Source: Luteibacter sp. (GTDB taxonomy: Bacteria > Pseudomonadota > Gammaproteobacteria > Xanthomonadales > Rhodanobacteraceae). Taken from it: 64,000 nucleotides of DNA. Both the position numbers and the translations under genes were made by a program. Position 1 is the stretch's first letter. Every line of letters starts with the position of its first letter. The stretch spans positions 1-64,000 of the forward strand of contig NZ_WNDO01000029.1 in the NCBI RefSeq assembly GCF_009912395.1, read 5' to 3'. Positions 1 through 8,808 of the stretch are shown here, piece after piece. The notes beneath the pieces are model-generated. The model was not told where the DNA came from, ran no database searches, and saw only the letters and a list, made by a program, of their open reading frames with translations.

Positions 1-72
1 TCGCAACAGTGCCTGCTGCCTGAACTCCAGGCTGAACTCCTGCCCCTTTCTGCCTGCCTTGCTCTTGGTCAT
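1..72 (-). CDS. IS3-family transposase OrfA, N-terminal fragment (window edge)
   Basis: Only 24 codons are visible. The start is ATG at 72, preceded on the minus strand by TAGGAGGTGGACG, an excellent Shine-Dalgarno. The peptide begins MTKSKAGRKGQEFSLEFRQQ. A basic N-terminus followed by an F-S-x-E-F-R-x-x-A pattern is how OrfA helix-turn-helix proteins of IS3 elements usually start. The position just inside the terminal inverted repeat fits the family. No catalytic domain is in view, so the call rests on the N-terminus and the IS end together. Confidence 0.65.
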   Translation of the reverse strand, partial: MTKSKAGRKGQEFSLEFRQQALLR

Positions 73-136
73 CGTCCACCTCCTATTGCGATAGTTAATC
101 GCTTATAGGGGTGTCCGTGAAACGGGGGCAAGATCA
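1..136 (-). mobile_element. IS3-family insertion sequence, left end (continues off the window)
   Basis: The sequence read on the minus strand from 136 begins TGATCTTGCCCCCGTTTCAC, which resembles the TG-starting terminal inverted repeats of IS3-family elements with a GTTTCACGGACACC-like tip. About 60 bases further in, after a strong ribosome binding site, a transposase-like reading frame starts and runs out of the window. The outer boundary is therefore placed at 136. The other end and the target duplication are outside the window, so subgroup and completeness cannot be given. The element interrupts the oxidoreductase gene at 134-1372. Confidence 0.75.
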
Positions 137-1372
137 ACCGTCGCCGCGGACGAGGATGTGGACGTGGGCGACGGTGCGCGCGAGGAACACTGCCGCCTGA
201 CCAGCGCTGTTGCCGCCACCGACCACTACCACTTCCTCGCCGGCGCAGAGCGTGGCTTCCATCGCCGTGGCGGCGTAGTGGATGCCCTGCCCTTCGAAGC
301 GTTCGTAGTCGACCTGCACCAGTTTGCGATAGCGCGCGCCCGTGGCGATCACCACCGAGCGCGCGGAGACGACGCTGTCGTCGTCGAGGTGCAGGCGGTA
401 TGGATGGCTGCTGCAATCCATGCGTTCCACCGAACGGGCGATGGCCATGTGCGCGCCGAACTTCATCGCCTGCACCTGGGCGCGGCCGGCCAGCGCCTGG
501 CCGGAGATGCCGGTGGGGAAGCCCAGGTAGTTTTCGATCTTGGAGCTGGTGCCGGCCTGGCCGCCGGGGGCGAGAGCTTCGAGCACCAGTGTGTCGAGAC
601 CTTCCGAGGCGGCGTACACGGCGGCGGCGAGGCCGGCGGGGCCGGCGCCGATCACGGCCACGTCGTAGACGTGGGTGCCGTCGAGTTCAATGGTGATGCC
701 CAGTTCGTCGGCCAGCGCACCCGTGGAGGGACATCGCAGCACACGGCGATCGGGCAGGATCACCACGGGGCATTCGGACGGATCAAGGCCGAAGCCGTCG
801 ATGAGGTGGCGGGCGTCGTCGTCCACGTCCGTATCCAGCAGGCGATACGGATAGCCGTTGCGGATGAGGAAGCTGCGCAGGCGCACGGTGTCGGCGGCAT
901 GGGCGGAGCCGGCGAGCGTCACGCCGCCCTGCCCGGTCTGGATCAGGCCCACACGGCGCAGGATGAAGGCACGCATGATGATCTCGCCGATGTCCGGCTC
1001 GGCGGAGACCATCTTCCGGAAGCCCGCCGGGTCGATGCGGACCAGGTGGGTATCGGCGCCGGTGCGGCCGTTGACCATGGCCTGGCGCTCGCTGAAGAGG
1101 TCCACCTCGCCGGTGAACTGGCTGGGGCCGTGCACATTGAAGATGCGCGGGCTGCCGTCCTCGGCGTGGTCGTAGATCTCGATGCAGCCATCGAGGATGA
1201 AGAAGTAATCCACCCGGCGCTGGCCGCGCTGGAAGAGGATCGTGCCGTGGGGGACGTGTTCCTCCTGGCCGTAGGCGGCGATCCGTCCCGCCATCTCGGT
1301 ATCGAGGCGGGGGAAGGTCTGCTCGCGACGGTTCAGGGGGCTGGACGGGTCGTTCTCGGACGGCTTGGACAT
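134..1372 (-). pseudogene. Cyclic-nucleotide-domain FAD oxidoreductase (thioredoxin reductase-like), 3' end removed by IS
   Basis: The 412-residue product starts at ATG 1372. A cNMP-binding (Crp-like) domain occupies roughly residues 20-140 (FDG-type barrel with GEVDLFS). A short linker domain follows, then a thioredoxin-reductase-like flavoprotein: VIGAGPAGLAAAVYAA FAD-binding glycine loop near 240, GGQAG, ATGARYRKL, and VVVVGGGNSAGQAA for the NADPH fold near 390. Family members of this architecture are about 550 residues, so roughly the last quarter (end of the NADPH domain and the C-terminal FAD contact) is missing. The stop codon at 134-136 is the first TGA of the IS3 terminal repeat, so the insertion itself ends the frame. 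The classical CxxC is not seen, as in many members of this fused family. Probably non-functional (inference). Confidence 0.8.
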
Positions 1373-1473
1373 CGGGGTGTTCCGGGGCGGGTGGAGCCAG
1401 CGACGCGAGCGGGAGTTTTGTCCGCCATCATGCCTGCGTAGACTCCTTGCGCAAACCTGCCGTCGAGTCCTTC

Positions 1474-2370
1474 ATGAACCCATCTGCGCCACCCCGTCCC
1501 GATCGCCTCGCGCGCATCGTCCGCTCGCCCCTGGGACGGATCGTCATCTTCTTCATCACCACCGCGCTCATCGGCCTGGCCTCCGGCCGGGTCTACTCGG
1601 CCCTGGGGCTGCCGCATGGGCAGCTCGCCTTCCGCGATGTCACCCCGCTGATCGCGTTCTTCCGCCTGTTTCCCGCGGTGCTGGCGTACTGGCTGCTCGT
1701 CCGCTTCATCGAGTCGCGCAAGGTGTCGGAACTGGCGCCGCGCAAGGCCGTACCCCATCTGCTGATGGGCATGGCCGGTGGCGTCGCGGTCTTCTCCCTG
1801 ATCGTCGGCGCCCTCTGGGCTCTGGGCGCCTACCGGGTGGACGGGGTCAACCACAACTTGGACTGGCTGGGTCCGATCCTGGTGATGGGCGTCGGCGCGG
1901 GTGTGGGCGAGGAGATCATCAGTTGCGGCATCGTGTTCCGCATCGTGGAGGAAGGCCTGGGCACCTGGGCCGCGCTGCTGGTGTCGGCGGCGCTGTTCGG
2001 TGGCCTGCACCTGGCCAACCCCAATGCCACCACCTGGGTCGCCGTGGCCATCGCGATCGAGGCCGGCCTGTTGATCGGCCTGCTCTTCCACCTGACCCGC
2101 TCGCTCTGGGCCTGCATAGGCGCCCATGCCGCCTGGAACCTGACGCAGGGTCTTGTCTACGGCATCCCGGTGTCGGGCTTCGAACAACGGGGCCTGCTCG
2201 CCTCCCACATGGAGGGCCCGAACTGGGTGACCGGCGGTGCCTTCGGCGTGGAGGCGTCGGTGGTCAGCGTGGGCATCTGTTCCATGGTGACCGCGCTGTT
2301 CCTCTCCCTGGCGCTTCGCCGGGGTAGCCTGGTGCCTCCGCCGTGGCGCCGGAGCGCGCCAACCGCCTGA
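1474..2370 (+). CDS. CPBP-family intramembrane metalloprotease
   Basis: A 298-residue multi-pass membrane protein of the CPBP (CAAX protease/bacteriocin-processing, Abi) family. The three family motifs are present: GEEIISCGIVFR (Glu-Glu...Arg), FGGLH and HAAWN. These supply the glutamates and histidines that bind the catalytic zinc or act as base in Rce1-type enzymes. Hydrophobic segments cover most of the chain. ATG 1474 is chosen; an in-frame TTG at 1447 would add nine polar residues and has no better ribosome site. The substrate is unknown. It stands alone, about 100 bases before the signalling operon. A second CPBP protein lies at 15734-16612. Confidence 0.8.
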   Translation: MNPSAPPRPDRLARIVRSPLGRIVIFFITTALIGLASGRVYSALGLPHGQLAFRDVTPLIAFFRLFPAVLAYWLLVRFIESRKVSELAPRKAVPHLLMGMAGGVAVFSLIVGALWALGAYRVDGVNHNLDWLGPILVMGVGAGVGEEIISCGIVFRIVEEGLGTWAALLVSAALFGGLHLANPNATTWVAVAIAIEAGLLIGLLFHLTRSLWACIGAHAAWNLTQGLVYGIPVSGFEQRGLLASHMEGPNWVTGGAFGVEASVVSVGICSMVTALFLSLALRRGSLVPPPWRRSAPTA

Positions 2371-2474
2371 CGGATCGCGGATAATGTGGACACGACCATG
2401 GAAGGGTCACATTGTTTCGATGTACTACCGAAGGGGCTGTCCGCCCCACGTTCCCGCCCCTCACCGGTCATCGC

Positions 2475-5400
2475 ATGTCCTCTGAAGAAAAGCAGCGTCA
2501 CTGGCTGGCCGACCAGCCCCTCCAGCGCAAGATCGTGATCGCCATCGGCGCGCTTCTCGTGCTGTTCGTGGCGGCATGCATCGCCAACCTCATCTCCATG
2601 GGACGGGAAAGCGAGACCCGCAGTTGGTCGCGCCATACCTACGTGGTGCTACTGACCCTGGCCGATGTGGGCGGGGACGCGCAATCGCGCCAGGTCGCGT
2701 CGCGGGGCTACCTGCTCAACCTGTCCAACGACGAGTACGCGGACTTCGAGACGGCCGACCGCGACCTCGCGACCAGCGTCGGCAAGCTGCGCCAGCTCAC
2801 CTCGGACAACCCGCTCCAGCAGGGACGCATCGATCGCCTCCAGGAAATGCTCGATCGCTGGAAGACCGAAGTGAAGACGATGGCCCTGGACCCGATCCGG
2901 GCCACGGGCACGGAGATCACGCCGGAGAGCCTTGTCGCCCGCGACACCATCCGCCGAAGCTACCTGGCGCGTCGCACCGTCCTGATGACGGACATCCGCA
3001 AGCTCATCGACGACATGTCGGACACCGAGGAAAAGCTGCTCGACCTCCGCAACGGCGAACTCGACAGCACGCTGAAGACCACCAAGTACCTCAATATCGC
3101 CTCGCTGGTGATCTGCCTGCTGTTCGGCGCGGCGGTCATCATGATGACCTTCCGCCTCATCACGCGCCCCATCGTCCGCATGACGGAGCTGATGACGCGC
3201 CTGGCCGCGCACGACCACAGCATCGAGGTGCGCCAGCTGAGCCGCCGCGACGAAATCGGCGAGATCGCCCGCGCGCTCCAGATCTTCAAGGAAATGGCGA
3301 TCGAGACGGCCGGGCAGACCTGGCTGAAGTCCGTGGCTTCCACGGTGTCGAGCAAGCTGCAGGAAGCCACCACCTACCGCGACTTCGCCGATACGCTGGT
3401 CACCGAGCTGGTGCCCGCGCTCAAGGCCGGCGTCGGCGTCTTCTACCTGTTCCGCGAAGAGACCTCGCGCCTGGAGCTGATCGGCAGCTACGGTTTCAAG
3501 CAGCGTCGCCACGTCACCACCGAGTACGCGCTGGGCGAAGGCCTCGTGGGCCAGGTGGCGATCGAGCGCAGCACGATCGTGCTGCAGGACGTGCCCGACG
3601 ACTACACCCGCATCCACTCGGGCACGGGCGAAGCGTCGCCGCGTAGCGTTGTTTTGGTGCCGGTGGTGTCGCGCGACACGCTGCTGGGCGTGATCGAGAT
3701 CGCCAGCTTCGCGCATCTGTCCGCCGTGGAAGAACGCCTGCTCGACGAGCTGATGCCGGTGGTGGCGCTGTCGCTGGAGAACCTCACCCGCGCGCTGCGC
3801 ACCAGCGTGCTGCTGGGCCAGACGCAGAGCCAGGCCGACGAGCTGCGCGCTTCCGAGGAAGCCATGCGCCGCCAGCAGGAAGACCTGCGCGAGACCAACG
3901 AAGAGCTCAAGAACAAGACCGCCGAGCTGGAGGAACAATCCCAGCGCCTTGTCGCTTCGGAGGAAGAATTGCGTGTGCAGACCGAAGAGCTGCACGCGTC
4001 CAACGAGGAACTGCGCGAGAAGAGCGTCACCCTCAACCAGCAGAAGGACGCCCTGGAATCCCTGCAGAAGGAAACCCAGGACAAGGCCGAGGAACTGGCG
4101 CGCGCCAGCCAGTACAAGTCCGAATTCCTCGCCAACATGTCGCATGAGCTGCGCACACCGCTCAACAGCCTGTTGATCCTGTCGCGCAGCCTCGCGGACA
4201 ACGACGAGCACAACCTTACCGGCGAGCAGGTCGAATCCGCGCGCATCATCCACGATGCCGGCAGCAACCTGCTGCGCCTCATCAACGACATCCTCGACCT
4301 GTCCAAGGTGGAGGCCGGCAAGATGGAGCTGATGCTCGACGGCTTCTCCCTCACCGACCTTGCCCGCACCCTGGGCCGCACGTTCAACCACGTGGCCCAG
4401 GAAAAAGATCTTCGCTTCGTGGTCGAGTTGCAGCCGGGCCTGCCTGAGACGATCCGCACCGACGGCGGCAAGCTGGAACAGGTGGCGAACAACCTGCTGA
4501 GCAACGCCTTCAAGTTCACGTCCGAAGGTAGCGTCGCCTTGCGCATCGCGCGGCCGGTGGCCGGCGCCACGCTGCCGACGGGCATGGACCCCGCGCATAC
4601 GGTGATGATCGCCGTCACCGACTCGGGCATCGGCATTCCCGCCGACAAGTTCGAGCGCGTGTTCCACGCCTTCGAACAGGTGGACGCGAGCACCAGCCGC
4701 CAGTACGGCGGCACGGGCCTGGGCCTGGCCATCTCGCGGCGCATCGCCAACCTGCTGGGTGGCGACATCACGCTGGAAAGCGAGGCCGGCAAGGGCAGCA
4801 CCTTCACCATCTTCCTGCCTGACGAGGCGCCCGACAGCGGCACGCGTCCGGAGCCGGTGCCGCTCCAGCAGGCCGCCGCCGAGGCCACCCTGCCCCTTTC
4901 GCCCTCCCTCATCGCGGACAGCATCGCCGACGACCGCGCGTCGCTGTCGCCAGGCGACACCGCGATCCTGGTGGTGGAAGACGACCCCGCCTTCGCGCGC
5001 ATCCTCGCGGACATGATCCATCGCAAGGGTCACCGCGTGCTGGCCGCGGGCGATGGCGAATCCGGCCTCGCGCTGGCCCGGCAGTATCGCCCCACCGGCA
5101 TCCTGCTCGACGTCATGCTACCGGGCATGGACGGCTGGACCGTCATCGAGCGCCTGAAGGCCGACGCGGGTACGCGACACATCCCGGTGCATTTCATTTC
5201 CGCCACGGACGACTCGACCCGCGGCCTCGAACTTGGCGCGGTGGGTTTTCTCACCAAGCCGGTGAGCCGCGAGTCCATTTCCGCCGCCTTCGAGCGCCTG
5301 CTGCATTTCGCGAGCGGACGTACGCGCCACCTGCTGGTAGTCGACGACGACGCCAGCGCGCGTGCCGCCGTGCGCACGTTGCTGAAGGACGATTCGGTGG

Positions 5401-6128
5401 CAATCGACGAGGCCGCCTCGGGCGAGGAAGCCCTCGAACGCTGCACCGCCACCGCCTATGACTGCATCGTGCTCGACCTCGGCCTGCCCGGTATGTCGGG
5501 CATGGAGTTCCTCGAGCACCTGTCGCGCAGCGGGCATACGCCGCCGGTGGTGGTGTACTCAGGTCGCGATCTTTCCCGCGAGGAAAGCATGCGCATCCGC
5601 CAGTACACCGACAGCATCGTGGTCAAGGGCGCTCGCTCGCCGGACCGCCTGCTCGACGAGGTCAGCCTGTTCTTGCACTCGATCCGCCATGGCGGCGGCG
5701 CGCGCTCGGAAGCGGCAACGCCGGCGGGCGGCGTGGACGAGGCCACCTTGCGTGGCCGGCGCCTGCTCCTGGTGGACGACGACATGCGCAACCTGTTCGC
5801 GCTGTCGAAGGTGCTGCGCGCGAAGGGTATCGAGGTGACGATGGCGCAGGACGGCCAGAAAGCCCTCGACACACTGGACAAGGATCCCGCGATCGAACTG
5901 GTGCTGATGGACATCATGATGCCCGTGATGGACGGCTACGAGACAACCCGCGCCATCCGTGCGCGGCCGGCCGTGGCCAAGGTGCCGATCATCGCGCTCA
6001 CGGCGAAGGCGATGCGCGGCGACCGCGAGAAATGCCTGGAAGCGGGCGCCAATGATTACCTGTCCAAGCCGATCGATATCGACCGCCTGCTCTCGATGAT
6101 CCGCGTCTGGCTGCCGGCAAGGACCTGA
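2475..6128 (+). CDS. Hybrid sensor histidine kinase with GAF domain and three receivers
   Basis: A 1217-residue inner-membrane kinase. A first membrane helix (about 20-41) is followed by a helical periplasmic domain resembling CHASE3, a second helix (about 207-227), HAMP (230-275), GAF (about 295-440), and a long charged coiled coil (445-545). HisKA carries H557 in FLANMSHELRTPLNS. An HATPase domain (about 660-790, GTGLGLAIS) follows. Three receiver domains start near 830, 950 and 1093 (VVEDD, VVDDD and LVDDD with LDVMLPGMDG, LDLGLPGMSG and MDIMMPVMDG). The second receiver has SIVVKGA where the conserved lysine region sits; the first and third have clear TKP/SKP. ATG 2475 was preferred over TTG 2412. 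It heads a run with CheR, CheB and a GGDEF protein, spaced 1 base then overlapping, so it probably drives methylation-linked and c-di-GMP output rather than chemotaxis. Confidence 0.9.
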   Translation: MSSEEKQRHWLADQPLQRKIVIAIGALLVLFVAACIANLISMGRESETRSWSRHTYVVLLTLADVGGDAQSRQVASRGYLLNLSNDEYADFETADRDLATSVGKLRQLTSDNPLQQGRIDRLQEMLDRWKTEVKTMALDPIRATGTEITPESLVARDTIRRSYLARRTVLMTDIRKLIDDMSDTEEKLLDLRNGELDSTLKTTKYLNIASLVICLLFGAAVIMMTFRLITRPIVRMTELMTRLAAHDHSIEVRQLSRRDEIGEIARALQIFKEMAIETAGQTWLKSVASTVSSKLQEATTYRDFADTLVTELVPALKAGVGVFYLFREETSRLELIGSYGFKQRRHVTTEYALGEGLVGQVAIERSTIVLQDVPDDYTRIHSGTGEASPRSVVLVPVVSRDTLLGVIEIASFAHLSAVEERLLDELMPVVALSLENLTRALRTSVLLGQTQSQADELRASEEAMRRQQEDLRETNEELKNKTAELEEQSQRLVASEEELRVQTEELHASNEELREKSVTLNQQKDALESLQKETQDKAEELARASQYKSEFLANMSHELRTPLNSLLILSRSLADNDEHNLTGEQVESARIIHDAGSNLLRLINDILDLSKVEAGKMELMLDGFSLTDLARTLGRTFNHVAQEKDLRFVVELQPGLPETIRTDGGKLEQVANNLLSNAFKFTSEGSVALRIARPVAGATLPTGMDPAHTVMIAVTDSGIGIPADKFERVFHAFEQVDASTSRQYGGTGLGLAISRRIANLLGGDITLESEAGKGSTFTIFLPDEAPDSGTRPEPVPLQQAAAEATLPLSPSLIADSIADDRASLSPGDTAILVVEDDPAFARILADMIHRKGHRVLAAGDGESGLALARQYRPTGILLDVMLPGMDGWTVIERLKADAGTRHIPVHFISATDDSTRGLELGAVGFLTKPVSRESISAAFERLLHFASGRTRHLLVVDDDASARAAVRTLLKDDSVAIDEAASGEEALERCTATAYDCIVLDLGLPGMSGMEFLEHLSRSGHTPPVVVYSGRDLSREESMRIRQYTDSIVVKGARSPDRLLDEVSLFLHSIRHGGGARSEAATPAGGVDEATLRGRRLLLVDDDMRNLFALSKVLRAKGIEVTMAQDGQKALDTLDKDPAIELVLMDIMMPVMDGYETTRAIRARPAVAKVPIIALTAKAMRGDREKCLEAGANDYLSKPIDIDRLLSMIRVWLPART

Positions 6129-6129
6129 G

Positions 6130-6969
6130 GTGGACGTTGAGGACATTGAAATCCAGTTGTTCGTGCGCGCCATGCAATTGCGCCACGGGCACGATTTCAG
6201 CGAGTACGCGCCGGCCTCCCTCAAGCGGCGCGTGCAGCAGCTCGTGCGCACGCACGATACCGGCACCATCATTGAGCTGGTGAACCGCATCCTGCACGAA
6301 GACGATTTCCTGCCGCGCGTGATCGAAGGGCTGTCGGTGCCGGTCTCAGAGATGTTCCGTGATCCGGCGGTGTTCCGAGCGCTGCGCGACAAGGTGCTCC
6401 CGGTGTTGGCCTCCTATCCGGAGATCAATATCTGGCAGGCGGGCTGCGCGCACGGACAGGAGGTCTACTCGCTGGCGATCCTGCTGGAAGAAGCCGGGCT
6501 CTACGAGCGCTCGCGTATCTACGCCACCGACTTCAACGATGCTGCGCTGGCGATGGCCACCGAAGGCATCTATGCCACGCGCGATGCGCGCGAGTGGTCG
6601 CGCAACTATATCGAAGCCGGTGGCGCGCACTCGTTCAGCGATTACTACAGCGCACGATACGACTTCATCAAGCTCGACCAGCGGCTGCGCCGCAACGTCA
6701 CGTTCTTCAACCACAACCTCGTCACCGACGAGGTGTTCTGCGAGGCGCACCTGATCCTCTGCCGGAACGTGCTGATCTACTTCAGCAATGCGTTACAGGA
6801 CCGGACGCTGGGCCTGTTCCGCGACAGCCTCGTGCGTGGCGGCGTCCTTTGCCTGGGCACGCGCGAAAATATCGATTTCTCGCCGGCAGCGGCGGGTTTC
6901 GCCGACATCGACGGCGCGTTGCGGATCTACCAGGTCGGTGGTTCCGGTGCGAGGCCGCTGCGCAAATGA
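6130..6969 (+). CDS. CheR-type protein-glutamate O-methyltransferase
   Basis: A 279-residue cytosolic SAM-dependent methyltransferase. The N-terminal helical CheR domain (about 1-70) precedes the catalytic domain with WQAGCAHGQEVYSLAILL (SAM loop, a variant of the GCSxGEE pattern), YATDFNDAAL and LILCRNVLIYF. It starts at GTG 6130, one base after the kinase stop, with AAGGA about six bases upstream. The stop overlaps the next start by ATGA. There is no methyl-accepting receptor in the window, and the upstream kinase has a coiled coil between GAF and HisKA that could be the methylated partner; this is inference. Confidence 0.87.
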   Translation: MDVEDIEIQLFVRAMQLRHGHDFSEYAPASLKRRVQQLVRTHDTGTIIELVNRILHEDDFLPRVIEGLSVPVSEMFRDPAVFRALRDKVLPVLASYPEINIWQAGCAHGQEVYSLAILLEEAGLYERSRIYATDFNDAALAMATEGIYATRDAREWSRNYIEAGGAHSFSDYYSARYDFIKLDQRLRRNVTFFNHNLVTDEVFCEAHLILCRNVLIYFSNALQDRTLGLFRDSLVRGGVLCLGTRENIDFSPAAAGFADIDGALRIYQVGGSGARPLRK

Positions 6970-7535
6970 GCACGCGGTCGGCCATCGCGATGGGATGCAG
7001 CGCGGGAGGGCTCCTGGCCCTCGAACGCGTTCTGCCCGGTCTCGATCCGCGCCTGCCCGTGCCCGTGGTGATCTGCTGCCACACGGGATCGCCCGACGTG
7101 TCCCTGCTGGTGGAACTGCTCCAGCATCACTGTCCGTTGCCCGTGGCCGAGGCGCGCGAACGCGCGGCCATCGATCCGGGTACCGTGTACGTCGCCCCGA
7201 CCGGCTATCACCTGCTGGTGGAAAGCGACGCCCATTTTTCCCTCAATGTCGATGCGAAGGTGGCCTACTCGCGCCCATCGATCGACGTGTTGTTCGAGAC
7301 CGCAGCGGCCGCATGGCAGGGTGGGCTCGTCGCCGTACTGATGACCGGCGCCAATTCCGACGGAGCCCACGGCCTGAAGGCCGTGCGCGACGCGGGAGGC
7401 TACGCCGTGATCCAGGACCCTTCCTCCGCCGAAGTCGATGTCATGCCGCTTGCCGGCCTGGAGGTGGCAGGCGCCGACGCCTGCCTACCGCTGGACGCCA
7501 TCGCGGCCGAGCTCAACCGATTGTGTATGTCATGA
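6966..7535 (+). CDS. CheB-type methylesterase, catalytic domain only
   Basis: A 189-residue stand-alone CheB esterase domain. The catalytic triad is visible: S12 in GCSAGG, H39 in ICCHTGS and D132 in TGANSDGAHG. Classical CheB has an N-terminal receiver that this protein lacks, so its activity must be controlled in another way, perhaps by interaction with the hybrid kinase receivers. The ATG at 6966 overlaps the cheR stop, and its own TGA overlaps the next ATG, so the three are likely translationally coupled. Confidence 0.87.
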   Translation: MSTRSAIAMGCSAGGLLALERVLPGLDPRLPVPVVICCHTGSPDVSLLVELLQHHCPLPVAEARERAAIDPGTVYVAPTGYHLLVESDAHFSLNVDAKVAYSRPSIDVLFETAAAAWQGGLVAVLMTGANSDGAHGLKAVRDAGGYAVIQDPSSAEVDVMPLAGLEVAGADACLPLDAIAAELNRLCMS

Positions 7536-8524
7536 ATACGATGCGCCCCAAGATCCTCGTCGTCGACGATACCCCCGCCAACCTCGTCGCGATGCGCCGC
7601 CTGCTCGCACGTTCCGAGGCCGAGATTTTCGAAGCCTCCAACGGTAACGATGCGTTGGTGCTATGCCTCGATCACCAGTTCGCGCTGGTGCTGCTCGATG
7701 TGAACATGCCCGAGATGGATGGGTTTGAAGTCGCCCAGCTGATCTCCGAGAACGACCATCTCAGCGAGACGCCGATCATCTTCGTCACGGCGGCCTACTC
7801 GGACGACATCAACCGCATCAAGGGCTACACGGCCGGCGCGGTGGATTACATCGCCAAGCCGATCAACGACGTGATCCTGCAGTCGAAGGTGAAGATCTTC
7901 CTCGAACTGTACAAGGCGCGTGCGTTGCTTCAGCAGGCGCTCGACGAGCTGTCGCAGCGTAATGAGCAGCTCACTCGCGAAGTGGCCGAGCGCACTCGCA
8001 TGGAACAACTGGTTCGCCACCAGGCCATGCATGATGCGTTGACCGGCCTACCGAATCGCGTGCTGTTTCGCGAACGCCTGGAAAGCGCCATCGATACCGC
8101 GAACACCGGCGGACCGTCGTTCGCGTTGGCCTATCTCGATATCGACGGGTTCAAGGGCGTGAACGACGGACATGGCCACGCGGCCGGCGACGAACTGCTG
8201 AAGGCTATCGCGTCACGCATCGACGCACGCACGCGAGGCACGGACACCGTGGCGCGCCTGGGTGGCGACGAGTTCGCGATCCTCCTTAACGACACCTCCG
8301 ATGGTGATGCGGCTCTCGCTCGATGTAAGGCCTTGTGCGAGGTGATCGCCGAGCCTTATGTGTTGAATGTGGCCGACCTACGTATTCCTGCTCGGATCGG
8401 GGCGAGCATCGGCGTGACGCTGTTCCAGCAGGGCGATATCTACGATCGACTCGTCGCCTCGGCGGATGAAGCGATGTATGAGGCCAAGCGAAACGGTAAG
8501 AACCGGAGTGTGTTGGGCGTTTAG
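7532..8524 (+). CDS. Receiver-GGDEF diguanylate cyclase
   Basis: A 330-residue cytosolic response regulator. The receiver (about 5-125) has ILVVDDT, LDVNMPEMDG and AKPIND. A short coiled coil (130-160) leads to the GGDEF domain with intact ARLGGDEFAIL active site. An RGTD inhibitory site lies exactly five residues before GGDEF, so product inhibition by c-di-GMP is expected. A likely phospho-input is the three-receiver kinase that heads the operon. The ATG overlaps the cheB stop (ATGA). This is the last gene of the run; no U-rich terminator follows, but a pair of hairpin-forming repeats does. Confidence 0.9.
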   Translation: MNTMRPKILVVDDTPANLVAMRRLLARSEAEIFEASNGNDALVLCLDHQFALVLLDVNMPEMDGFEVAQLISENDHLSETPIIFVTAAYSDDINRIKGYTAGAVDYIAKPINDVILQSKVKIFLELYKARALLQQALDELSQRNEQLTREVAERTRMEQLVRHQAMHDALTGLPNRVLFRERLESAIDTANTGGPSFALAYLDIDGFKGVNDGHGHAAGDELLKAIASRIDARTRGTDTVARLGGDEFAILLNDTSDGDAALARCKALCEVIAEPYVLNVADLRIPARIGASIGVTLFQQGDIYDRLVASADEAMYEAKRNGKNRSVLGV

Positions 8525-8563
8525 AGCTGTAGCGGCGTCCTGGCGAAAACCGACCGCATCGCA

Positions 8564-8633
8564 CTGGGTTCCAGCGTTCGCTGGAACGACGGATCGCGAG
8601 CTCGTCGTTCCTGTGAAAACAGGAACCCAGCGC
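8564..8633. repeat. 70-bp hairpin-rich intergenic repeat, copy A
   Basis: This stretch is repeated almost exactly at 8711-8780 (one mismatch, A/T, noticed in the middle). It begins CTGGGTTCC and ends GGAACCCAG, which are complementary. Inside are GTTCCAGCG-TT-CGCTGGAAC and TTCCTGT-GAAA-ACAGGAA, both perfect hairpins. It lies downstream of the diguanylate cyclase and could serve as a transcript end for either convergent gene. Confidence 0.8.
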
Positions 8634-8710
8634 CTCGGTTCGCCAGCATGGCGAGGGCGTCGCATCGGCTTTACGTACGAGGCCGCGGCGCGATAACCGA
8701 TCGCCTCGCG

Positions 8711-8780
8711 CTGGGTTCCAGCGTTCGCTGGAACGACGGTTCGCGAGCTCGTCGTTCCTGTGAAAACAGGAACCCAGCGC
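8711..8780. repeat. 70-bp hairpin-rich intergenic repeat, copy B
   Basis: Second copy of the element at 8564-8633, direct orientation, 147 bases downstream. It keeps both inner hairpins, including a GAAA-loop stem. The rest of the 8525-8808 gap holds no credible gene. Confidence 0.8.
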
Positions 8781-8808
8781 GATGAAAACGGTGTTCGCGA
8801 CGCGCTCC

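Noticed and set aside
2649-5033. A 794-codon open frame antisense to the hybrid kinase
   Set aside because: Same codon-bias artefact; the kinase domains on the plus strand are complete.
6594-6965. Longer start for CheB
   Set aside because: The extension is an out-of-frame read of cheR; ATG 6966 has the typical ATGA coupling.
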